Assembly (NCBI RefSeq): GCF_020164955.1
Contig: NZ_JAIUHG010000010.1
Span: 62,001-126,000, forward strand
Direction of reading: 5' to 3'
DNA from: Mesorhizobium sp. CA8
Lineage (GTDB): Bacteria > Pseudomonadota > Alphaproteobacteria > Rhizobiales > Rhizobiaceae
Length of the DNA stretch: 64,000 nucleotides
Under the pieces are notes generated by a model. That model was not told the origin of the DNA and searched no databases. It saw nothing but the letters and a program-made list of their open reading frames with translations. The position numbers were made by a program, and so were the translations under genes. Of the stretch, positions 16,172-22,091 are shown one piece after another (positions within the stretch are counted from its first letter, which is position 1; each line of letters starts with the position of its first letter).

Positions 16172-16426
16172 CTAGGACAGCCGTGGTAACCGCTCATCGG
16201 GCGAGCGGTGGTCGAAGACCACGCCCATGGTCTTACCAACGGCGGCCATCACGATCAGCTCGACCAGATGGTCGTCGCTGTCCACGCAGGCGGGGTCGGC
16301 GTGGCGTATGGCATCGAGCATGGCGCGTGTGGACACGGTGTCGCCGGCGCGAAAGTTCGAAAGAGCAGACGAAACAAGGTCTTGCACCGTCAGGTCCGGG
16401 ACCGGCACTTCCGCAGCGATGTTCAT
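16172..16426 (-). CDS. Hypothetical protein, 84 residues
   Basis: A small acidic cytoplasmic protein starting at an ATG behind GGAGGAGG, a very strong ribosome site, which makes it credible. It has two likely helices (LTVQDLVSSALSNFRAG and DDHLVELIVMAAVGKTMGVV) and no membrane segment. I do not recognise a family. It stands alone, with the HerA-like ATPase gene on the other strand upstream. Confidence 0.6.
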   Translation of the reverse strand: MNIAAEVPVPDLTVQDLVSSALSNFRAGDTVSTRAMLDAIRHADPACVDSDDHLVELIVMAAVGKTMGVVFDHRSPDERLPRLS

Positions 16427-16540
16427 TGGCCTCCTCCTGCCATGAACCCTCTCTGAAAGGATGATACGCCAATGGTTGGATTGCGCCAGCAAAATGGTGG
16501 TCCGACCAGTGCGATTGCCGACAGCCTGCCGCCAGTTCGG

Positions 16541-16607
16541 CCCTTAGGGACGGGGTGCGCCCGTAGGGACGGGCTCCGCCCTTAGGGACGGGCTGACCCG
16601 CCCTTAG
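16541..16607. repeat. Tandem repeat, about 19-base unit, three copies
   Basis: Units CCCTTAGGGACGGGGTGCG (16541), CCCGTAGGGACGGGCTCCG (16560) and CCCTTAGGGACGGGCTGAC (16579), then a partial CGCCCTTAGA. Each unit holds a small palindrome (CCCTTAGGG). The array lies in the divergent gap between the 84-residue gene and the HerA-like ATPase gene. Confidence 0.85.
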
Positions 16608-16702
16608 ATGTGGACATCGGTTGGCCGACGGCCGGCAAGCTCGACGCACCGCGCTCAGGTTGATAAGCCCGTCGCGCGCAGGGAGACGATCCGAGTCGAA
16701 AT

Positions 16703-18196
16703 ATGACCGTTGCAATCGAGATGGGGCAGACGACGGCAGGCGCGCCGGCGGCCCTCGACCTTGAGGAATTGCTGGCTACCCGCCTGCTGGTGCAGGGCAA
16801 TTCGGGCTCCGGCAAGTCGCATCTGCTGCGCCGGCTGCTCGAACAGAGCGCGCCTTGGGTTCAGCAGACCATCATCGACCCCGAAGGCGACTTCGTGTCG
16901 CTTGGCGAACGCTTTGGACATCTGGTGATCGACGCCGAGGAGCATACCGAGCGCGGCCTGCAGGCGGCCGGCGAGCGGGCGCGCATCCATCGCGTCTCGA
17001 CAGTCCTCAACCTCGAAGGGCTCGACGCCGAAAACCAGATGCGGCGCGCCGCGGCCTTCCTCGGCGGGCTGTTCGAGGTCGCGCGCGACCATTGGTACCC
17101 GATGCTGGTGGTGGTCGACGAGGCGCAGCTCTTCGCGCCCGCCGCCGCCGGCGAGGTTTCGGACGAGGCGCGCAAGCTTTCGCTGGGGGCCATGACCAAT
17201 TTGATGTGCCGCGGCCGCAAGCGCGGGCTTGCCGGCATCATCGCCACGCAGCGGCTGGCGAAGCTTGCCAAGAACGTCGCGGCGGAAGCGTCCAACTTCC
17301 TGATGGGCCGCACCTTCCTCGACATCGACATGGCGCGCGCGGCCGACCTGCTCGGCATGGAGCGGCGCCAGGCCGAAGCTTTCCGCGACTTGGAGCGCGG
17401 GCATTTCATGGCGCTCGGCCCGGCGCTGTCCCGCCGCCCGCTCGGCCTGCGCATCGGCCAGACCGAAACCAGCCCGCGCAACGGCACGCCGCGGCTGATG
17501 CCGATGCCGGGAGCCGCGCTCGAAGATGCGCGCGCGATCATTCTTGCCGCGCCGCCGCCGGAGACGGTACGGCCGCAACGCCGGCCTTCGCCCGACCTGC
17601 TCGACCAGCTGATGGCGGCCAAGGCCGCGCCGCTGGACATCCGCCCCGAGCCGATGGAGCCGCAGCCAAGCGCCGAGGACCTGGCGGAGCGGCGCGAACG
17701 GATGGATCGCATTCTGCGCGCCATCCTGGCCGAGCCCGATGCGGGTTTTCGGGTCATTGGCGTGCTCTACCAGGAATTCGTGGTCCGCTGCCGCATCGAG
17801 GGCCTCGCTTCGGTCGTGCCCGACCTATCGGAATTCCGCCGCATGCTGACGCGCGCCCGCGCGGGCGTCGGCTCCGACATGGCCGAGGACGATGCATGGC
17901 GGGACGTCTCGGTGCGCGCATCGCTGTTGCCCGAGGACATGCAAGGCGTGTTCATGATGATCGCCCGCGCCGCTAAGGAGGGCTGGCCTTGTCCCAGCGA
18001 TGCCGCGATTGCCCGCGCCTATGGCTCGCATTCTCTGCGCCGTGCGCGCCGGCTGCTCGACTATATCGAGGAGCAGGGGCTCATCGTCTGCCAGGTCGAC
18101 GGCGTCGGCCGGCGAACGGTGACGCTTGTCGAGCTCGCCTGGGCGACGGCGCCGGGCGATCCGAATGCTGCGGAGCAGGACAGGCTGGGGGCGTGA
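16703..18196 (+). CDS. HerA-like ATPase with C-terminal winged helix
   Basis: A 497-residue ATP-binding protein. Residues 20-260 form a HerA/DUF87-type P-loop domain: Walker A GNSGSGKSH at 32-40, Walker B MLVVVDEAQLF at about 134-144, and GIIATQRLAKLAKNVAAEAS, matching the sensor/arginine region of HerA and VirD4-like ATPases. A proline-rich linker follows, then a helical part and a winged-helix-like end (AIARAYGSHSLRRARRLLDY). No nuclease (NurA) or conjugation gene is nearby, so its partner is unknown. The domain layout suggests a DNA-engaging motor. Confidence 0.82.
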   Translation: MTVAIEMGQTTAGAPAALDLEELLATRLLVQGNSGSGKSHLLRRLLEQSAPWVQQTIIDPEGDFVSLGERFGHLVIDAEEHTERGLQAAGERARIHRVSTVLNLEGLDAENQMRRAAAFLGGLFEVARDHWYPMLVVVDEAQLFAPAAAGEVSDEARKLSLGAMTNLMCRGRKRGLAGIIATQRLAKLAKNVAAEASNFLMGRTFLDIDMARAADLLGMERRQAEAFRDLERGHFMALGPALSRRPLGLRIGQTETSPRNGTPRLMPMPGAALEDARAIILAAPPPETVRPQRRPSPDLLDQLMAAKAAPLDIRPEPMEPQPSAEDLAERRERMDRILRAILAEPDAGFRVIGVLYQEFVVRCRIEGLASVVPDLSEFRRMLTRARAGVGSDMAEDDAWRDVSVRASLLPEDMQGVFMMIARAAKEGWPCPSDAAIARAYGSHSLRRARRLLDYIEEQGLIVCQVDGVGRRTVTLVELAWATAPGDPNAAEQDRLGA

Positions 18197-18346
18197 TCAC
18201 GGCTGCAGTTCGATTGTGCGATATCGCGAAGCGGCGCACGATGGGACACCTATAGTGTCCCGGCCCATAGCGGCAACGCAGGGTTGGGCGCGGTAGCGTC
18301 GCAGCCCCGCCCTGAGAGCGGCCGGAAACCATCCCTGTGGATTACC

Positions 18347-18377
18347 GCATTGCACAATCTCCATCCGGCTGCACAAT
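18347..18377. promoter_or_regulatory. Repeated GCACAAT motif upstream of nasT
   Basis: GCATTGCACAAT at 18347-18358 and GCACAAT again at 18371-18377 stand just before the nasT ATG. The 11-base GCATTGCACAA also occurs at 20231-20241 upstream of the structural nitrate operon, so both control regions may bind the same protein. No clear ribosome site separates the second copy from the ATG at 18384. Confidence 0.4.
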
Positions 18378-18383
18378 AGACGC

Positions 18384-18986
18384 ATGTCCGCCGGTTCGTT
18401 GACCATCCTTGTTATCGACGAGAACCGCATCCGCGCCTCGATCATCGAGGCCGGATTGCGGGACGCCGGCCATCGCGAAGTCACGGTGGTCCATGACGTG
18501 GCCGGCATCGCCAAGCGCATCGCCGAGATCGAGCCGGACGTCATTGTCATCGATCTCGAAAATCCCAACCGCGATATGCTGGAGAACATGTTCCAGCTGT
18601 CGCGCGCGGTAAAACGTCCAATCGCCATGTTCGTCGATCGCTCCGACCAGGCCTCGATCGAGGCGGCCGTGGATGCCGGCGTGTCTGCCTATGTGGTCGA
18701 CGGGCTGAAGAAGGAACGCATCAAGCCGATCCTCGACATGGCGATCAGCCGCTTCAACGCCTTCTCGCGCATGGCGCGCGAATTGGAGGAGGCGCGCAGC
18801 GAGCTCGAGAACCGCAAGGTCATCGACCGGGCCAAGGGCATATTGATGAGGTCGCGCGGCCTGAACGAAGAGGCGGCCTACGTGCTGCTGCGCAAGACCG
18901 CCATGAACCAGAACCGCAAGATCGCCGATATCGCCCAGAGCCTGGTGACGGCGGCGGGATTGCTGGGGCCGCAGGAGGGCGAATGA
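18384..18986 (+). CDS. nasT: NasT: ANTAR-domain antitermination regulator of nitrate assimilation
   Basis: A 200-residue protein with a receiver-like domain (residues 1-125; EPDVIVIDLENP holds the acceptor-region aspartate) and a C-terminal ANTAR domain (about 140-195; RKVIDRAKGILMRSRGLNEE and IADIAQSLV). ANTAR proteins bind paired hexaloop hairpins in leader RNA and prevent termination. It overlaps nasS by four bases, fitting the known mechanism in which NasS holds NasT inactive until nitrate or nitrite binds. A matching RNA target is visible downstream at 20390-20510. Confidence 0.92.
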   Translation: MSAGSLTILVIDENRIRASIIEAGLRDAGHREVTVVHDVAGIAKRIAEIEPDVIVIDLENPNRDMLENMFQLSRAVKRPIAMFVDRSDQASIEAAVDAGVSAYVVDGLKKERIKPILDMAISRFNAFSRMARELEEARSELENRKVIDRAKGILMRSRGLNEEAAYVLLRKTAMNQNRKIADIAQSLVTAAGLLGPQEGE

Positions 18987-20209
18987 GCATGGCGCACGAA
19001 ATCACCGCCGGCTTCATGCCGCTCTTCGACAGCGCCGTCATGGTCGCGGCCGGTGAGATGGGCTTTGCCGCGCGTGAGGGCATCGATCTGAAGCTGCAGC
19101 GCGAGACCTCCTGGGCCAATATCCGCGACCGCATCGCCATCGGCCACTTCGATGTCGCCCATATGCTTGGGCCGATGCCGCTCGCCTGCAGCCTCGGCCT
19201 CACGCCGCTCGCTTCCGAAACCATTGTGCCCTTCTCGCTCGGCCTCGGCGGCAATTGCGTCACCGTCTCCAACGCCGTATGGGAGGGCATGGCGGCGCAT
19301 GGCGCGTCGCCTGATCTCGACCCGGCGCGTGCCGGGCAGGCGCTCGGCGCTTTGATCCACGAGCGAGCGAGCGCTGGCCGCGAGCCGCTGCGCTTCGCCG
19401 TCGTGCATCCGCATTCCGGGCACAATTACGAGCTGCGCTATTGGCTCGCCGCCTGCGGCATCGATCCCGACCGTGACATCGAGATCGTCATTGTGCCGCC
19501 GCCCTTCATGGCCGATGCATTGGCGGCCGGCCGCATCGACGGCTATTGCGTAGGCGAGCCTTGGAACAGCGCGGCCGTCGCGGCAGGCATCGGCCGCATC
19601 GTCACGGTCAAGGCGCTGCTTTGGCGCAACAGTCCGGAAAAGGTGATCGGCGTGCGCAAAGTCTGGGCGGAAGAAAACCCGGACGCGCTGGCAGCACTGC
19701 TGAGGGCACTGCATCACTCCGCACGCTGGTGCCAGGATCCGGCAAACCGCGGCGACCTTGCGGCGCTGATGGCGAGGCCTGAGTTTCTCGGCCAGCCGGA
19801 GGCGATCCAGATGCCGGCACTCACCGGACGCCTTCAACTCGGTGGAGGCGTGGAACGGAACGTCGAGGATTTCTTCCTGCCCTTCGACAAGGCGGCGAAT
19901 TTTCCCTGGAAGAGCCATGCGCTGTGGTTCTACACGCAGATGGTGCGCTGGGGTCAGTTGCCGCATACGCCGCAAAACCTCGCCATCGCGCGCGATTGTT
20001 ACCGGCCCGACCTCTATCGCTCGGCGCTGAAGCCGCTCGGCGTGGCGCTGCCCGGCGCCAATGCCAAAGTCGAAGGGGCCTTGAAGGCGGCGACGCCGGT
20101 CGGCTCGGCCGGCGCGAGTCTTGTCCTTGGCCCGGACGGATTTTTCGACGGCCAGATCTTCGATCCGGACCGGATTGACGCCTACGTCGCCGGCCAGAAA
20201 CGCGCCTGA
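18983..20209 (+). CDS. nasS: NasS: cytoplasmic nitrate/nitrite sensor (NrtA/CmpA-like)
   Basis: A 408-residue protein of the NrtA/CmpA periplasmic-binding fold, but without signal peptide or lipobox: the sequence goes straight into the binding fold (AGFMPLFDSAVMVAAGEMGF). Other marks are WANIRDRIAIGHFDVAHMLG, the middle VVHPHSGHNYELRYWLAACG, and ARDCYRPDLYRSALKPLG near the end. NasS binds nitrate or nitrite in the cytoplasm and releases NasT. The ATGA overlap with nasT implies matched production. The next genes form the assimilation operon. Confidence 0.92.
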   Translation: MSMAHEITAGFMPLFDSAVMVAAGEMGFAAREGIDLKLQRETSWANIRDRIAIGHFDVAHMLGPMPLACSLGLTPLASETIVPFSLGLGGNCVTVSNAVWEGMAAHGASPDLDPARAGQALGALIHERASAGREPLRFAVVHPHSGHNYELRYWLAACGIDPDRDIEIVIVPPPFMADALAAGRIDGYCVGEPWNSAAVAAGIGRIVTVKALLWRNSPEKVIGVRKVWAEENPDALAALLRALHHSARWCQDPANRGDLAALMARPEFLGQPEAIQMPALTGRLQLGGGVERNVEDFFLPFDKAANFPWKSHALWFYTQMVRWGQLPHTPQNLAIARDCYRPDLYRSALKPLGVALPGANAKVEGALKAATPVGSAGASLVLGPDGFFDGQIFDPDRIDAYVAGQKRA

Positions 20210-20226
20210 TCATTTGCGCGCCAATC

Positions 20227-20241
20227 TTGTGCATTGCACAA
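20227..20241. promoter_or_regulatory. Perfect palindrome upstream of the nitrate operon promoter
   Basis: TTGTGCA-T-TGCACAA, seven-base arms around one base, centred about 125 bases before the sigma-54-type element. It could be an activator site; the arms contain the GCAC/GTGC elements also found in NtrC sites but in an unusual close arrangement, so the binder is uncertain. Confidence 0.45.
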
Positions 20242-20360
20242 AATTTATGCTGCATGTTTATGCCATTGATCAATGTTTGACCGCGCCGCCGCTCGGCCCG
20301 GCCGAAGGCCAAAGCTCCCACTGCGTTGATTTTCCTTGAAATTCAGCTTCCGAGCGAAAC

Positions 20361-20376
20361 TGGCACGCTTCGTGCT
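20361..20376 (+). promoter_or_regulatory. Sigma-54-type (-24/-12) promoter of the nitrate operon
   Basis: TGGCACGCTTCGTGCT matches the TGGCACG-N4-TTGC consensus at all but one base, and the invariant GG and GC are exactly ten bases apart. Transcription would begin near 20387, just before the leader hairpins. A sigma-54 promoter implies activation by an NtrC-type protein under nitrogen limitation, a second layer over NasT/NasS. Confidence 0.7.
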
Positions 20377-20389
20377 TTGAAATAATCGA

Positions 20390-20510
20390 GCCCGTTCGCG
20401 GGCAATGGAACAGGCGTCCAATGGCGGGCGCCACAGGCAAAGCTGCCGCTCAGGTCAATACGACGCGATCCCGGATATACGGACGCGCGAGGCCTGGACG
20501 GCGGCTTTTT
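20390..20510 (+). ncRNA. Leader RNA: candidate NasT (ANTAR) antitermination target with terminator
   Basis: Three elements follow the promoter. First, a hairpin GCCCG-TTCG-CGGGC (20390-20403). Second, a seven-pair hairpin GGCGTCC-AATGGC-GGGCGCC (20413-20432) whose six-base loop has A at position 1 and G at position 4, the ANTAR target rule. Third, AGCTGCCG (20441-20448) can pair with CGGCGGCT (20499-20506), which runs into a T-rich tract, as a terminator. A further short hairpin GGC-AAAGCT-GCC (20436-20447), also with A1 and G4, overlaps the 5' arm of that terminator, so binding there would block it. The first hairpin's loop does not fit the rule, so the exact pair is uncertain. Confidence 0.65.
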
Positions 20511-20531
20511 CGTTTTGGACCGGAGACGACG

Positions 20532-20708
20532 ATGACCAAACGGATCGCAACGACATTGCTCAAGGATTTCACCCGTCGCGATTTCCTGGCGAGCAGCGCG
20601 CTGACCGCGGCTCTCTTCACTGCCGCGCTCCTGCTCTTTCCCGCCAATCACGAAACCGAAGGCAAAAGCCCGCAGGTGACCGCGCAAGTCCCGGTCTCGC
20701 GGCGCTGA
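20532..20708 (+). CDS. Small Tat-signal protein in the nitrate operon
   Basis: A 58-residue protein with a twin-arginine motif (FTRRDFLASSAL) and a hydrophobic helix (residues 22-38), then a short hydrophilic tail. GGAG stands upstream of the ATG at 20532. It is the first frame after the leader and before the nitrate transporter. The N-terminus resembles Tat signals of NrtA-type nitrate-binding proteins, so it may be the leftover start of a lost binding-protein gene or a small membrane-anchored protein in its own right. Confidence 0.6.
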   Translation: MTKRIATTLLKDFTRRDFLASSALTAALFTAALLLFPANHETEGKSPQVTAQVPVSRR

Positions 20709-20772
20709 CCGATGCCGCGCCTCTGATCAAGACAACACGCGGTGCCTCCCACGCCGCAAACCGGAGCCGACC

Positions 20773-22074
20773 ATGACCGCAAACCTCCCAGCCGCGCCCA
20801 GCCAGGATAATGCTCCCAGGCAGGCGCTCGTGATGTCCACCATCGCCTTCACCGTCTGCTTCGCGGTGTGGACGATCTTTTCCATCATCGGCGTGCGCAT
20901 CAAGCAGGAGCTAGGGCTGAACGAGACCGAGTTCGGCCTGCTCGTCGGCACGCCAATCCTCACCGGCTCACTCGTGCGCATGGTGCTTGGCGTCTGGACA
21001 GACCGCTATGGGGGACGCCTGGTCTACACCATGACGATGCTCGCGGCGGCGGTCGCGACCTTCCTGCTCGCTTTCGCACATACCTATGAGCAGATGCTGC
21101 TGGCCGCACTTGGTGTCGGGCTCGCGGGCGGCTCTTTCGCTGTGGGTGTTGCCTATGTCTCGCGCTTCTTCCCGGCCGGAAAGCAGGGCACGGCACTCGG
21201 CATCTTCGGTGTCGGCAATGTCGGCGCCGCCGTCACCAAGTTCCTGGCGCCACTCGTGCTGCTCGCCCGGGGCTGGCAGTCGGTGGCGCTGGTCTGGGCG
21301 GCGGCGCTCGTCGTCATGGCGATCATCTTCTGGTTCACCACTGGCGACGATCCGGTCATCCGCGAGCGCCGCGCCGGCAAGGCGATGCCCGTAAGAGGCT
21401 TCTGGCAGGAATTCGCCCCGTTGAAGAACCTGCAGGTCTGGCGCTTCGCCTTCTACTATTTCTTCTCCTTCGGGGCGTTCGTCGCGCTGTCGCTCTGGCT
21501 GCCGCGCTATCTCATCGGCGTCTATGGCTTCGGCATCGCCACCGCCGGCATGATCGGTGCCGCCTATTCGATCCCCGCCAGCATCTTCCGCGCCTATGGC
21601 GGCGTGCTTTCCGACCGCATCGGCGCCCGCACCGTGCTCTACTGGACCTTCAGCGTTTGTGCCGTCGCGACACTCACTCTGTCTCTCCCCTCGGCAGACT
21701 ATGTCGTGCGCGGCATCAGCGGGCCGATCCCGTTCCATGTCGAGATCGGCCCGCTCGCATTCATCGCCGTCGCTTGCGTGCTCGGCTTCTTCATGAGCCT
21801 CGGCAAGGCCGCCGTCTACAAGCACATCCCCGTCTATTATCCGCAGAGCGTCGGCGCGGTCGGCGGCGTCGTCGGCATGATCGGCGGCCTCGGCGGCTTC
21901 ATTCTGCCGATCGCCTTCGGCGTGCTGAACGATCTCACCGGGGTCTGGTCGAGCTGCTTCATGCTGCTCTTCCTCATCGTCGTCTCCTGCCTGATCTGGA
22001 TGCACGTCACCGTCCGCTGGATGGAGCGCGCGGCCGAGGTCAAGAGCCCGTCCCTATCCTACGCCGCCGAATAG
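20773..22074 (+). CDS. Nitrate/nitrite transporter, MFS family (NarK/NasA-type)
   Basis: A 433-residue membrane protein with about twelve helices. Family marks are GVRIKQELGLNETEFGLLVG and LVRMVLGVWTDRYGGR in the first half, the nitrate-signature segments GVGNVGAAVTKFLAP and GGVVGMIGGLGGFILP, and the conserved arginine near RMVLGV. It should import nitrate (and perhaps exchange nitrite) for the reductases encoded next. It starts at an ATG behind GGAGCC, 18 bases before nirB. Confidence 0.92.
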   Translation: MTANLPAAPSQDNAPRQALVMSTIAFTVCFAVWTIFSIIGVRIKQELGLNETEFGLLVGTPILTGSLVRMVLGVWTDRYGGRLVYTMTMLAAAVATFLLAFAHTYEQMLLAALGVGLAGGSFAVGVAYVSRFFPAGKQGTALGIFGVGNVGAAVTKFLAPLVLLARGWQSVALVWAAALVVMAIIFWFTTGDDPVIRERRAGKAMPVRGFWQEFAPLKNLQVWRFAFYYFFSFGAFVALSLWLPRYLIGVYGFGIATAGMIGAAYSIPASIFRAYGGVLSDRIGARTVLYWTFSVCAVATLTLSLPSADYVVRGISGPIPFHVEIGPLAFIAVACVLGFFMSLGKAAVYKHIPVYYPQSVGAVGGVVGMIGGLGGFILPIAFGVLNDLTGVWSSCFMLLFLIVVSCLIWMHVTVRWMERAAEVKSPSLSYAAE

Positions 22075-22091
22075 ATCGGAGCAGACCGGAC

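Noticed and set aside
16703-18196. Part of a phage, conjugative element or defence island, because of the HerA-like ATPase
   Set aside because: No integrase, nuclease, relaxase or toxin gene is nearby, and base use matches the surrounding chromosome.
20390-20403. First leader hairpin as a full ANTAR hairpin
   Set aside because: Its six-base loop reads GTTCGC (or a TTCG tetraloop), lacking A1 and G4; kept only as part of the leader, not as a confirmed site.
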